From Novosphingobium sp. SG751A (GTDB lineage Bacteria; Pseudomonadota; Alphaproteobacteria; Sphingomonadales; Sphingomonadaceae), in the NCBI RefSeq assembly GCF_013149295.1, contig NZ_JABGCB010000014.1, forward strand, positions 1-64,000: a stretch of DNA of 64,000 nucleotides. The letters are read 5' to 3'. Under the pieces are notes generated by a model. It was given only the letters and a program-made list of their open reading frames with translations. It was not told the DNA's origin and searched no databases. The translations under genes and the position numbers were made by a program. The number at the start of each line of letters is the position of its first letter. Within the stretch, counting starts at the first letter, position 1. This document shows positions 23,970 to 32,870 of this stretch, one piece after another.

Positions 23970-24140
23970 TCAATGCGGCTTGCTGTCCGCATTCTGGCCA
24001 GGCGGACCAAACTCCATGGCAGCCGGGTTCATCCCCACCCACCGGCCCGCTGTCGCATCGGTGATGCGATCCGGGCATCTTGCTGTAACCGAGGCACAAT
24101 GGGCCCCGGCCGCCGACAATGCGGCGAGCATGAAACGCAT
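23970..24140 (-). CDS. small hypothetical protein, possibly exported
   Basis: 56 residues starting at ATG 24140, with AGGAG eight bases upstream. The N-terminus MRFMLAALSAAGAHC resembles a short signal or lipoprotein sequence, although the cysteine is not in a good lipobox. The remainder (DRITDATAGRWVGMNPAAM...) is unrecognised. It is the only open frame in the gene-poor region with a good ribosome site, which is the main support. Confidence 0.35.
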   Translation of the reverse strand: MRFMLAALSAAGAHCASVTARCPDRITDATAGRWVGMNPAAMEFGPPGQNADSKPH

Positions 24141-24554
24141 GGCATCTTCTCCTGCGAACAGTTGGTCTGTCCTTACCATCAGTGATTTACGAAAACCCGT
24201 GCCAAAGGCGAAGGTCTGGGCAAATCCTCTGTTGGTTGCCCTTATTGGGCTTGTCTTGGCAATTAATACAAATCCTCCCGATCTTCAACAGGAATTGCAT
24301 GCTGCGCCGCAAAGTTGCGGTAAAATGCATTGCTGCACTTGCGAAATATTGGTGGATTTGTGATTCGCAGGCGATGGGCGGGCGGGCGCGCAAGGGGTGG
24401 ATAGATGGGAAATGGAGGCAATAAACCGTCCCGTTTTGCGACGCCTTCCGCGAGAAAACTATGGATAACTACGTGTTAAGTCTCAAACCGGAACAGTTTA
24501 TGCCCGTTTACTAGATCCGTTATCGTTGATTCCCTTTGCGCCGCGGCGGATGAG
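24141..24554. other. non-coding stretch upstream of the chemotaxis region
   Basis: Locally AT-richer (around 24180-24370), with no convincing gene on either strand. It probably holds promoters for the two flanking genes. No clear operator was found. Confidence 0.35.
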
Positions 24555-25136
24555 ATGGACATGACCCAACGCACCAACACACCCACCAAGGCCCTGACCA
24601 TGACAATCAGCGAATGGCGTTTGCGCCTTGCCGAATTGTGCCGTGATTGTGTGCTCTCCGAATCGGATGACGAAGGCGATTGCCTGCGCCTTGCCCATGC
24701 CCTGATGATGCAGGCCCCAGAAAGCCGCAGCGATGTCACCGGGCTCGATCTGAGCGTTATCCTGTCGCATCTGCCGCCCATGGCGCGGATCGAATGTCTG
24801 ATCGAACAGGGCGCGCTGGACAGCGTGGCGCTGGCGCTGCTGCCCGAAGAGGCCAGCTATCTGATGTCGCGCTCGATTGACGGGGCCTGGCTGGCTTCGG
24901 TCTTCTTGCCCGGCATGGAGGAGGACATGACCTCGGAAGGCGGCAGTCTGGCCATGGCGCTGACCTCGGCGCTGCTGGCGTCGCTGGCCCATGTGGCCCA
25001 GCCTGCGGGCGCATCGGCGGTTCAGAGCGCGACGATCTCGGGCACGGCGCATTGCGATGGCGACGTCTGGCCTCAGGGCGGCGACGCCTATGCCGAGAGC
25101 ATCTGGCAGCGGCCCGCCGGGACGCTGCTCAACTGA
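24555..25136 (+). CDS. hypothetical protein adjacent to the che operon
   Basis: 193 residues (alternative starts 24561 and 24600; the last has AAGG upstream). It is acidic, leucine/alanine rich and predicted mainly helical, with MTISEWRLRLAELCRDCVLSESDDEGD at the start and LDLSVILSHLPPMARIECLIEQGALDSVAL in the middle. The final 45 residues are less structured. There is no signal peptide and no family I recognise. It converges on the 3' end of the che operon with only 24 bp between stops. Its position suggests, but does not show, a chemotaxis link. Confidence 0.6.
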   Translation: MDMTQRTNTPTKALTMTISEWRLRLAELCRDCVLSESDDEGDCLRLAHALMMQAPESRSDVTGLDLSVILSHLPPMARIECLIEQGALDSVALALLPEEASYLMSRSIDGAWLASVFLPGMEEDMTSEGGSLAMALTSALLASLAHVAQPAGASAVQSATISGTAHCDGDVWPQGGDAYAESIWQRPAGTLLN

Positions 25137-25160
25137 TGCTCCATGCGCGCGGGGCGCCGG

Positions 25161-25451
25161 TCAATGTGCGCGGGGCGCAGCAAAGCGCGCCTTGAGCGCC
25201 TCGACCCCGATCGTATCGACCGCCGAAAGCGGGCAATCGGCGTGCAGCAACGTGGCCAGCCAGCGCTGCTTCTGCGCGATCAGATCGATGGACTGCAGCG
25301 TGCCCACATGATGGGCGATGATCGCCGGATCAAGGCAGAGCGTGGTGCCCAGATCCTCGATTTCGGCGGCCAGTTCGGTCAGCACATCGGCCACCGTGGT
25401 CAGATGGGCGGCGATGCGGGCGGGATCTGGTGTGGCGGGTTCCTCGGTCAT
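25161..25451 (-). CDS. unknown 96-residue protein, last gene of the che operon
   Basis: A 96-residue, mainly helical acidic protein (MTEEPATPDPARIAAHLTTV, then ADVLTELAAEIEDLGTTLC). Its ATG overlaps the cheW stop as ATGA, so it is translated with the chemotaxis proteins. It is far too short for CheZ and lacks the CheC/CheX ExxN pattern. Its helical, acidic make-up could suit an adaptor or phosphatase-like partner, but I cannot assign it. Confidence 0.6.
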   Translation of the reverse strand: MTEEPATPDPARIAAHLTTVADVLTELAAEIEDLGTTLCLDPAIIAHHVGTLQSIDLIAQKQRWLATLLHADCPLSAVDTIGVEALKARFAAPRAH

Positions 25452-25888
25452 GCTGCCTCGCCAAATTCCGCGCCATCGGCCAGAGCCGCCAGATTGAGCA
25501 CCATCACCATGCGATCCTCGATCGCGGCCAGCCCTTCGAGGAAGGAAATGATGCTGTCATTGGCGGTGGTCGGCGGAGGTTGCAGCGCATCAGTGTTGAG
25601 CGTCACGATGTCGCTGACCGAATCGACGATCAGCCCGCAGACCTGTGCGCCCAATTGCGTCACGATGATCGCATGGCGCGGTGTCGGCTCGGTCGGTTCC
25701 CAGCCCAGCCGTGCAGCCAGATCGATCACCGGCAGCACAGAACCGCGCAGATTGACCACGCCCGCCACATAATGCGGCACGCGGGGCAGACGGGTGGCCG
25801 GGCTCCACGCGCGGATTTCGCGGATGGCCATGATGTCGATGCCGAAAACCTGCCCCCCGACTTCGAAAGTGATGAGTTCACGGTGCAT
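25448..25888 (-). CDS. cheW: CheW chemotaxis coupling protein
   Basis: 146 residues. A single CheW domain: LITFEVGGQVFGIDIMAIREIRAW, LPRVPHYVAGVVNLRGSVLPVIDLAARLG and IVTQLGAQVCGLIVDSVSDIV. It bridges receptors and CheA in the inner-membrane arrays. The start at 25888 has AGGAG upstream. It lies 20 bp downstream of cheY in the same operon. Confidence 0.95.
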   Translation of the reverse strand: MHRELITFEVGGQVFGIDIMAIREIRAWSPATRLPRVPHYVAGVVNLRGSVLPVIDLAARLGWEPTEPTPRHAIIVTQLGAQVCGLIVDSVSDIVTLNTDALQPPPTTANDSIISFLEGLAAIEDRMVMVLNLAALADGAEFGEAA

Positions 25889-25908
25889 GGGTCGCTCCTT
25901 TGCCAATA

Positions 25909-26280
25909 TCAGTGGGAAACGCGGCGCACGGCGGCGACCAGCTTTTCCGGGTCAAACGGCTTGACGATCCAGCCGGTGGCCCCGGCCGCGCGGGCGCGGG
26001 CCTTCTTCTCCTCGCTGGATTCGGTGGTCAGCACCAGAATCGGGCGGTCGCGGTGGCGGTTGCCCTGACGCAGCTTTTCGATCAGGCCAAAGCCGTCGAG
26101 ACGCGGCATGTTGATGTCGGTGATGACAACATCCACCTCGTTGAGCGCCAGCCATTCGAGGGCGACTTCGCCATCCTCGGCCTGCGCAACGTCAAAGCCC
26201 TGGCTGGTCAGCGCATGGTTCAGCAGGGCGCGCATGCTTGCGCTGTCGTCAACGGTCAGAATGCGGGTAGTCTTATCCAT
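25909..26280 (-). CDS. cheY: CheY chemotaxis response regulator
   Basis: A 123-residue stand-alone receiver. Acidic pair D11/D12, phospho-acceptor D55 in VVITDINMPRLDGF, T87 in LVLTTESS, and K108 in IVKPFDP. No output domain. Phosphorylated by CheA, it would bind FliM at the flagellar switch, which is encoded in this window. The start at 26280 is preceded by an A/G-rich site. Part of the cheD-cheY-cheW run. Confidence 0.95.
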   Translation of the reverse strand: MDKTTRILTVDDSASMRALLNHALTSQGFDVAQAEDGEVALEWLALNEVDVVITDINMPRLDGFGLIEKLRQGNRHRDRPILVLTTESSEEKKARARAAGATGWIVKPFDPEKLVAAVRRVSH

Positions 26281-26297
26281 GGGCAGGGTCGCTTTCG

Positions 26298-26849
26298 TTA
26301 AAACAGTTCGACATCGCCGCGCGAAACGGCGGGGCGCGTGATGGGTTTGGGTTCGGGGGCCAGCGTGTTTTCCACCGTCCGGCAGCGCACCTGGCCGCGC
26401 GCCGGGCGGAAATCGACGCGGCGGGCGTTCATTCCGCCCAGATCCTCGCGCACCACGGTGATGCGTTCGCTGGCCAGAAAGGTGCGGGCAAATTCGGCGT
26501 TTTTGGTGCCGATCCGGGCAAAACCACTGTTCAGATTGGCGCCGCCATACAGATGGGCCCGCATCCGCGATTTGGCCGCGCCATGGGCCAGCATCTCGTT
26601 GATCAGCAGTTCCATGAGATAGACGCCGTAATGCTCGTCGAAATCGCCGCTGTGGGTATTGGGCGGCGGTTCGGCCAACAGGAAGTGGTTCATCCCGCCC
26701 ACCTCGATTTCGGGATCGAACAGGCATGTGGCCACGCAACTGCCCAGCACGGTGGAAAATTCCACGCGCGGGCCCGCCGAAACGCGCGCCTGACCCTGAA
26801 GGATGTTGATCCGTGTGACCGGAGAAGCGGGGGAGGATTCAAAAGGCAT
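26298..26849 (-). CDS. cheD: CheD receptor glutamine deamidase
   Basis: 183 residues. CheD motifs: FSTVLGSCVATCLFDPEIEVGGMNHFLL, containing the catalytic Cys (GSCV) and a His in GGMNHF, then the AHLYGGANL segment and IGTKNAEFARTFL. It deamidates glutamines on MCPs and, in bacteria with CheC, modulates its activity; no cheC is seen here. The C-terminal 35 residues are Pro/Arg rich. It lies 17 bp upstream of cheY. Confidence 0.93.
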   Translation of the reverse strand: MPFESSPASPVTRINILQGQARVSAGPRVEFSTVLGSCVATCLFDPEIEVGGMNHFLLAEPPPNTHSGDFDEHYGVYLMELLINEMLAHGAAKSRMRAHLYGGANLNSGFARIGTKNAEFARTFLASERITVVREDLGGMNARRVDFRPARGQVRCRTVENTLAPEPKPITRPAVSRGDVELF

Positions 26850-26866
26850 GGTCGGTTTCCCCCGAT

Positions 26867-27892
26867 TTACGAAAAGGTATGTTGGGCAATGCGGCCCAGC
26901 GGGGCGACAACCTGTGCCGCGCCCAAGGAAATGGCGACGCGCGGCATGCCAAAGACGGTGCAACTGGCCTCGTCCTGCGCAATGGTCAGCGCGCCTGCCT
27001 GACTCATGGCCAGCAGGCCTTTGGCACCATCGGCCCCCATGCCGGTCAGCAGGATGCCGATGGCATCGGCGCCGATACGCTGCGCCACCGAGGCGAAAAG
27101 TGCATCCACGCTGGGCCGATGGCCCGAAATCAGCTCGCCCGGACGCAGCTTGGCATGCAGGGTGTTGGCGCCCGCCACCATCAGATGGCGATCATCGCCG
27201 GGCGCCAGATAGATATGGCCGCGTTTGAGCGGCATGTCGGGTTCGGCCAGCTGGACCGTGGCGGGCGAGGCCTGATTGAGCGTGCGGGCGATGGCGGGGG
27301 CAAAGCGCGCATCGACATGCTGGACGATCAGCGTGGGTGGGCAATCCTCGGGAAAATTGCGCAGCAGCACCTGCAAAGCCTCGACCCCGCCGGTGGAGGA
27401 GCCGATGGCGATCACCCGCGTGTTGGTGCGGCCATGGCCGGCGCTGATCGCGCGGACCGGGTCGGCCATGTGGTGCACCTCGGGCGCGCGGCGGCGCACG
27501 GTCACTTGCGCTGCCTGTCGCACCATGGCGGCCAGCTTGCCGCCATCCTGCATCGCCGCGCCTGAATAGTCGGTTTTGCAATAGCAATCGACCGCGCCCA
27601 GCGCCAAGGCGCGCGCCGTGGAATCGCTGCCCGCTGCCGTCAGGCCCGAGACGATGATGACCGGCATGGGCCGCAGCGTCATGATCTTGTCAAGGAAATC
27701 GAGACCGTTCATGCCCGGCATCTCGATGTCCAGCGTCACCACATCGGGCTCCAGCTCTTTGATAAGCTGGCGCCCCTCGGCAGCATTGTTGGCAAGGCCC
27801 ACCACCTGAATATCCGGATTGCCCGACAGGCGTGCGGCCAGCACCGCGCGCATCGTGGCCGAATCATCAATGATCAAGACGCGGATCGTCAC
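26867..27892 (-). CDS. cheB: CheB protein-glutamate methylesterase
   Basis: 341 residues. The N-terminal receiver (D9/D10, phospho-Asp D55 in VVTLDIEMPGMNG, K106) is joined by a linker to the methylesterase domain with the full triad: Ser166 in GSSTGG, His192 in IVQHVDARF and the Asp in LTGMGADGAKG. It demethylates receptors when phosphorylated by CheA. The GTG start at 27892 overlaps the cheR stop (GTGA) and has AGGAG upstream. Confidence 0.95.
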   Translation of the reverse strand: MTIRVLIIDDSATMRAVLAARLSGNPDIQVVGLANNAAEGRQLIKELEPDVVTLDIEMPGMNGLDFLDKIMTLRPMPVIIVSGLTAAGSDSTARALALGAVDCYCKTDYSGAAMQDGGKLAAMVRQAAQVTVRRRAPEVHHMADPVRAISAGHGRTNTRVIAIGSSTGGVEALQVLLRNFPEDCPPTLIVQHVDARFAPAIARTLNQASPATVQLAEPDMPLKRGHIYLAPGDDRHLMVAGANTLHAKLRPGELISGHRPSVDALFASVAQRIGADAIGILLTGMGADGAKGLLAMSQAGALTIAQDEASCTVFGMPRVAISLGAAQVVAPLGRIAQHTFS

Positions 27893-28770
27893 CGACCTCT
27901 CCTGTGATAAATCGTGGGGCCGACCGGTTCGAGCAGGGCCTCGGCGGGCCCCGATACGCGCTCGGAATGGCCAATATAGAGGAACCCGCCCGGGCTGAGC
28001 GCTTCGGCAAGGCGGGCGACCAGCCGGTCCTTGGTCGGCTGGTCGAAATAGATCATCACATTGCGGCAGAAGATGACCTGAAACGGACGGCGCATCGGCC
28101 ATTCGCCTTGCAGGTTCAGCCGCTTGAACTGCACCAGCGAACGCGCCTCCGGCCCGATCACCATCTCCTTGCCCTGTGTGCTGGTCCAGTTCTGGCGCAG
28201 ATCGGCGGGCAAGGCGTCGCCATCGCTGGCTCCATAGCGTCCTTCGCTGGCCTTTTTCAGCGCATGGTCGGCAATGTCGCTGGCCAGAATGCGGATGTCG
28301 CGCCGGGCCAGTTGCACGCCTTCGTGGCGATCATGGCCCAGCAAGGTCATGGTCAGCGAGAATACCTCCTCGCCGCTGGAACATCCCGCCGACCACATGC
28401 GGACCGGCTCGCCATGTTGCAGATCGGCCAGCAATTGCGGGCGCGCCACGCGGGCGAAATGTTCGAAATGATGCGCCTCGCGGTAAAAGAACGTGTGGTT
28501 GGTGGTCAGCGCGTTGATCGTCTTGCGCCGTTCGCCTGCGTCAACCTCGACATGGCGGATATAGGCGGCAAAGGTGCCCAATCCGCTGGCACGCACCAGC
28601 GGGGCAAGGCGCGAATAGACCAGCATCGCCTTGCCCGCAGGCAGCATGATCCCCGCCTCGCGGTATACGATCGCCGCCACGGCCCGAAAGTCCCGTTCGT
28701 CATAGACGCCGGGGCTGATGCCGGGCATGGCATCGACAAAGGTGCTGGCAAGGTCGGGCGCCGTGCTCAT
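27889..28770 (-). CDS. cheR: CheR chemotaxis methyltransferase
   Basis: 293 residues. The N-terminal CheR domain (FRAVAAIVYREAGIMLPAGKAMLVYSRLAP) and the SAM-binding domain with MWSAGCSSGEEVFSLTM, RILASDIADHALKKA, FQVIFCRNVMIYFDQPTKDRLV and the final GGFLYIGHSE are all present. It methylates glutamates of MCPs. It overlaps cheA (ATGA) and cheB (GTGA), so the three are translated in series. Confidence 0.96.
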   Translation of the reverse strand: MSTAPDLASTFVDAMPGISPGVYDERDFRAVAAIVYREAGIMLPAGKAMLVYSRLAPLVRASGLGTFAAYIRHVEVDAGERRKTINALTTNHTFFYREAHHFEHFARVARPQLLADLQHGEPVRMWSAGCSSGEEVFSLTMTLLGHDRHEGVQLARRDIRILASDIADHALKKASEGRYGASDGDALPADLRQNWTSTQGKEMVIGPEARSLVQFKRLNLQGEWPMRRPFQVIFCRNVMIYFDQPTKDRLVARLAEALSPGGFLYIGHSERVSGPAEALLEPVGPTIYHRRGR

Positions 28771-30959
28771 GCGGCTTCCAGCCCATAGCCGGAGGAGACA
28801 GCACCCTGAACCAGCGTATCGACATTGAGGATCAGCGCCACACGCCCATCGCCCAGAATGGTTGCGCCCGCCACGCCGTCAACATTGCGGTAATGCGTGT
28901 CCAGGCTTTTGATGACGAACTGGCGCTGGTCCCAGATATTGTCGACCAGCAGCGCGGCCTGTCCCGCGCTTTCGGTGTCCACCACGATCAGCACGCCTTG
29001 CGAGGGGTTGTCCACCGCATCATAGGCGCCCACCGCCTCGGCCACCGAAACAACCGGAATGAACCGCCCGCGCACGTTGAGCATCTGGCGGCTGGCGCCA
29101 AGGCCCTGCACATCCTTGGGTTCGGGGCGCAGGCTTTCTACCACATGGGTCAGCGGCACCACCAGCGTCTGGTCGCCCACCTTGACGATCATGCCATCGG
29201 AAATGGCCAGCGTCAGCGGCAGGGTGAGGATGAAGGTCGTGCCCTTGTCCTCTTCGGATTCGATCGAGATGCGCCCACCCAGATCCTTGACGTTCTGGCG
29301 CACCACATCCATGCCCACGCCTCGGCCTGAAACATTGGTGATGCTGGCCGCGGTCGAAAAACCGGCGGCAAAGATCAGTTGCTCGATCTCTTCCTTGGAC
29401 ATGATGGCGTCGGGGGCGACGATGCCCTTTTCCACCGCCTTGGCAAAGACGCGGGCGCGGTTGATGCCCGCGCCATCGTCGGCGATCTTGATCAGGATGC
29501 GGCCCGAGCGATGTTCGGCCGACAGGGTCAGCGTGCCTTCCGCGCTCTTGCCCTTGGCCAGACGGTCTTCCGGGCTTTCTATGCCATGGTCCACCGCATT
29601 GCGGATCAGGTGAGTCAAAGGCTCGCCCAGCCGCTCGATGACGGTCTTGTCCAGCTCGGTCGTCTCACCAAAGACCTGAAGGTTCACATGCTTGCCCGTG
29701 CTGGCCGACAGTTCGCGCAGGATGCGCGGCACGCGGCTGAACACGCTGCCGATGGGCTGGGCGCGGATCGACATCGCGCTTTCCTGAATGTCGCGCGTCA
29801 GGCTTTCCAGCAGGGTCAGTTCCTCGACCGACTGGACGTTCTCGTTCTGAAGCCGCTGGGCCAGCATGGCCTGCGCGATCACCAGTTCGCCTACCGTGTC
29901 GATCAGCTTGTCCAGCTTGACCAGATCGATGCGGATCGACTGGCCCGGCGCGGGGGCAGCGGGCGGGGCGCCGCCGCCGGTTGCGGCGGGCGCATCGGGC
30001 GCAGGTGCGGCGGGCGACGGGGCGGGGGGGGCCGCAGCGGGTGCCTGAACCGGCGCGGCCACAGGCGCGGGCGCGGGAGCAACAGCTTTGGGCGCCGAAG
30101 GAGCAGGTGCGGGGCGCGTGCTGGACGGTTCGATCTGGGTCGGCGGGATCGTGGCATCCGTTCCGATGGCGATGGGGCAATCATCGCCCACGAAATCGAA
30201 AATATCGCGCACACTGGCCTCGGAGACATCCTGAGGAACCAGATAGGTCCAGCCCAGATAGCCCTGATGCGGATCGAAATCATCAAGGGCCGGGATCGAG
30301 GTCGTGTCGCATTCGCATGCCACCGCCCCCAGCGCGGCCAGTTCGCGCAGCAAAAGCAGCGGTTCGCCGCCATTGCGCATCGCGCCCGCATGGGGGCGCA
30401 GGTGGACCTTCCAGCCCATCGGTTCTTGCTCAGCCACCGGCGCGCTGCCCGCCAGATCGTTGAGCAGATCGTCAAGGTCGAGGTCGCTGGTCATGTCGTC
30501 TTCGTCAAACGTGACGGCATGGGTGGCGGCGGCCGGTTCGGGCTCGCTGGGCTGTGCATTCCCCTGAGCATTCGCCCCCTGAGCATTCGCCATCGCGCCT
30601 TCCATTTCGCGGATCAGCGAGGCGTCCTCGGGCGGGCTGCCGCCATCGCGCGCGGCGGTGACGTGATCGGAAAGCACATCGAGCGAGCGCAGCAACAGGT
30701 CGATCAACGCAGGCGTGATCGGCACCAGATTTTCGCGCACATCCGAGAGCAGCGTTTCAAACGTGTGGGTAAAGCCCTGAAGCGCCTCGAAGCCGAAAGC
30801 GCCCGCACCGCCCTTGATCGAATGGACCGCGCGGAAAATCGCGTTAACGGTGTCGCTGTCCTGCGTTCCGGCCTTGCACGCGGCCAGCCCCTGTTCGGCA
30901 GAGGCCAAAGATTCCTCGCATTCGAGGAAGAAAATCCCCTGAATTTCCTCCGGGCTCAT
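28767..30959 (-). CDS. cheA: CheA chemotaxis histidine kinase
   Basis: 730 residues. An HPt domain with His46 in FRAVHSIKGGAGAFGFEAL comes first, followed by a response-regulator-binding segment (about 180-280). A long Ala/Pro linker (about 285-345) precedes the dimerisation helices (IDLVKLDKLIDTVGELVIAQAML). The ATPase domain has an N-box LTHLIRNAVDHGIESPEDR, an ADDGAGI box, GRGVGMDVVRQNV and GTTFILTLPLTLAI, and a CheW-like domain closes the chain. It phosphorylates CheY and CheB. The start at 30959 sits directly at the end of the STAS gene (4-bp overlap). Confidence 0.97.
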   Translation of the reverse strand: MSPEEIQGIFFLECEESLASAEQGLAACKAGTQDSDTVNAIFRAVHSIKGGAGAFGFEALQGFTHTFETLLSDVRENLVPITPALIDLLLRSLDVLSDHVTAARDGGSPPEDASLIREMEGAMANAQGANAQGNAQPSEPEPAAATHAVTFDEDDMTSDLDLDDLLNDLAGSAPVAEQEPMGWKVHLRPHAGAMRNGGEPLLLLRELAALGAVACECDTTSIPALDDFDPHQGYLGWTYLVPQDVSEASVRDIFDFVGDDCPIAIGTDATIPPTQIEPSSTRPAPAPSAPKAVAPAPAPVAAPVQAPAAAPPAPSPAAPAPDAPAATGGGAPPAAPAPGQSIRIDLVKLDKLIDTVGELVIAQAMLAQRLQNENVQSVEELTLLESLTRDIQESAMSIRAQPIGSVFSRVPRILRELSASTGKHVNLQVFGETTELDKTVIERLGEPLTHLIRNAVDHGIESPEDRLAKGKSAEGTLTLSAEHRSGRILIKIADDGAGINRARVFAKAVEKGIVAPDAIMSKEEIEQLIFAAGFSTAASITNVSGRGVGMDVVRQNVKDLGGRISIESEEDKGTTFILTLPLTLAISDGMIVKVGDQTLVVPLTHVVESLRPEPKDVQGLGASRQMLNVRGRFIPVVSVAEAVGAYDAVDNPSQGVLIVVDTESAGQAALLVDNIWDQRQFVIKSLDTHYRNVDGVAGATILGDGRVALILNVDTLVQGAVSSGYGLEAA

Positions 30960-31219
30960 GCCATGTTCCCTTCAAACAGCGCATTTTCCAGACCCGTCAG
31001 CCGGGCCGCATCGCGCAGGGCCTCCGAGGGGGCGATGGTCGCGCCTTCGCCCGTACGGCGGGCGCTGAGCAGCAGTTGCAGCATGGCCTGACCGATCTGC
31101 CTGGTTTCGCTGGCGTCGATGGAGAGCGGCCCGGCGCCCAGCGCGGCCTGAAATTCGGGCAACAGCGCCTCGGCGGCGGCCCGGTCGCATCGGGCAGGCA
31201 GGACAATCTTGCGCATCAT
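30956..31219 (-). CDS. STAS-domain protein of the che operon
   Basis: 87 residues resembling a small STAS domain: PARCDRAAAEALLPEFQAALGAGPLSIDASETRQIGQAMLQLLLSARR. The serine/threonine usually phosphorylated in anti-sigma-factor antagonists lies in the IDASE segment. Such proteins often precede cheA in alphaproteobacterial clusters. The precise role is unknown; a scaffold or antagonist of an associated switch is possible. It overlaps cheA by 4 bp. Confidence 0.75.
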   Translation of the reverse strand: MMRKIVLPARCDRAAAEALLPEFQAALGAGPLSIDASETRQIGQAMLQLLLSARRTGEGATIAPSEALRDAARLTGLENALFEGNMA

Positions 31220-31257
31220 GCAAATTCCCGTTTTGGATTGGGTCTGGGCCGGAAGGT

Positions 31258-32724
31258 TCAGAATTCCGACCAGTCATCAGTGGACACTTCGGCCTGCGGT
31301 TTGATGGCCAGATTGCCCTGCACCATGCCTGTTGCGCGCGGCGGCGGCGATGATGCGGCAAGGCGCGGCGCGTTGCGGGCGCTCTGGCGGACAAAGGGGA
31401 TGGCGGCCTCCTGGGCATTGCTGTAGGCGCGCTCATCCTGCACGTCGGACTGGAACCGGCTGACCACGGTGTTCAATTCACGCGCCTCGTCGGCAAGGCT
31501 GCGCGCGGCGGCGGTGGCCTGTTCGACCATGGCCGCGTTCTGCTGGGTCACGCGGTCCATCTCGCCGACGGCGGTGTTGACCATTTCCAGCCCATCGGCC
31601 TGAATATTGGCGTTTGCGGCAATCTCGGCCACAAGCCCGGTGATTTCGCCCACGCGGTGAACGATCTTGCCCAGCAAGGTGCCGGTTTCGCGCACCAGCG
31701 TGACGCCTCCGGCGACCTGTTCGCTCGATGTGGTGATCAATGCCTTGATTTCTTTGGCGGCATCCGCGCTGCGCTGGGCCAGCGCGCGGACCTCGTTGGC
31801 CACGACTGCAAAGCCCTTGCCCGCGTCTCCTGCGCGCGCCGCCTCGACGCCCGCGTTCAGCGCGAGGAGGTTGGTCTGAAACGCGATGCCGTCGATCACG
31901 CCGATGATCTGGTTGATCTCCTGCGCGCTGCGTTCGATGGCGGCCATGGCCTCTACCGCGCGGCTGACCACGATGCCGCCTTCGGTGGCTTCCTCATGGG
32001 CCTCGGTGATCGACTTTTGCACGTCATGCGCGCTGCGGGCGCTTTCGCGCACGCCCTCGGTCACCTGATTCATCGCGGCGGCGGTTTCCTCCAGTGTGGC
32101 GGCCTGCTGCTCGTTGCGGTTCGACAGGTCGTTGGAGGCGGTGTGAATCTCGTTCGCGCCGTTCAGCACATGCAGCGCGCTGGCCGAAACCGAGGCAATC
32201 GCATCGGCCAGAGAGCCCACCGCGCTGTTGAAGTCTTTGCGCACCTCGTCATATTGACTGGGGAAGGGATCGCGGATCTGGCAGTCGAGCTGGTTGCGAC
32301 CCATCTTTTTCAGCGCATCGCCCAGATGTTTGAACAGCACGGACAATTGCCGCTGTTGTTCAAGCTGGGCTTCGCGTTCCTGAGCATGGGCACGAAAGAC
32401 TTCCATCGCGCGGGCAATGCGGCCCACGCAATCGGTCTGGTCGGTATAGCGGATCGGGCTGGTCAGATCGCGCGAGGCCAGTTCCTCCATCCGTTCAACC
32501 GTGGCGACATAGGGGGTCGAGATCATCGCGCCTGCCAGCGCCACGATCAGCACCGCCAGCGCCATCGCGCCCGCCGATACCGCCATCGCCGCGCCTGCCG
32601 AGAGCGATCCGCCGGTTCCCAGAACCGTGGCCGCCACACTGGCTCCACCCAACAGAGCGACCAGTGTCGTCATTGTATGAAATTTGGTCCTGATCGGAGC
32701 CTGCCTTGCAAACCAGTCGAGCAT
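31258..32724 (-). CDS. methyl-accepting chemotaxis protein with C-terminal xWxxF tether
   Basis: 488 residues. Two closely spaced membrane segments (about 18-37 and 47-68) leave almost no periplasmic loop, so it probably senses cytoplasmic or membrane-derived cues. A HAMP-like region, a coiled coil and the MCP signalling hairpin follow, with IAFQTNLLALNAGVEAARAG and GFAVVANEVRALAQRSA. The protein ends DDWSEF, matching the xWxxF pentapeptide that tethers CheR and CheB. It is the first gene of the che operon and its ATG follows GAGGGA. Confidence 0.95.
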   Translation of the reverse strand: MLDWFARQAPIRTKFHTMTTLVALLGGASVAATVLGTGGSLSAGAAMAVSAGAMALAVLIVALAGAMISTPYVATVERMEELASRDLTSPIRYTDQTDCVGRIARAMEVFRAHAQEREAQLEQQRQLSVLFKHLGDALKKMGRNQLDCQIRDPFPSQYDEVRKDFNSAVGSLADAIASVSASALHVLNGANEIHTASNDLSNRNEQQAATLEETAAAMNQVTEGVRESARSAHDVQKSITEAHEEATEGGIVVSRAVEAMAAIERSAQEINQIIGVIDGIAFQTNLLALNAGVEAARAGDAGKGFAVVANEVRALAQRSADAAKEIKALITTSSEQVAGGVTLVRETGTLLGKIVHRVGEITGLVAEIAANANIQADGLEMVNTAVGEMDRVTQQNAAMVEQATAAARSLADEARELNTVVSRFQSDVQDERAYSNAQEAAIPFVRQSARNAPRLAASSPPPRATGMVQGNLAIKPQAEVSTDDWSEF

Positions 32725-32870
32725 AGTCTGTTCCCTCGGCGTATCACATTCCGGGCGGTTCCTGAGGCCCGAAAGACACGCTTTCCCTTGTGGTTAATCA
32801 TAGGCCCTGGTTGGCAACGTCATGTTTGCGCGGGCCTCGGTAGAATCGCGGGGAAATTGCGTGGCGATCT
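32725..32870. promoter_or_regulatory. intergenic region between the two MCP genes
   Basis: About 145 bp between the end of the upstream MCP and the start of the operon-leading MCP. It probably contains the main che operon promoter. A TTGGCAAC...TTTGCG arrangement was checked as a sigma-54 site and its spacing is wrong. No firm promoter call is made. Confidence 0.3.

Noticed and set aside
29379..31091. A 570-codon plus-strand frame opposite cheA
   Set aside because: Antisense shadow of cheA; contains Gly/Arg/His repeats generated by the Ala/Pro linker codons.
32800..32850. Sigma-54 site TTGGCAAC...TTTGCG upstream of the che operon
   Set aside because: The spacing between the GG and GC elements is too long and the orientation is opposite to the operon.
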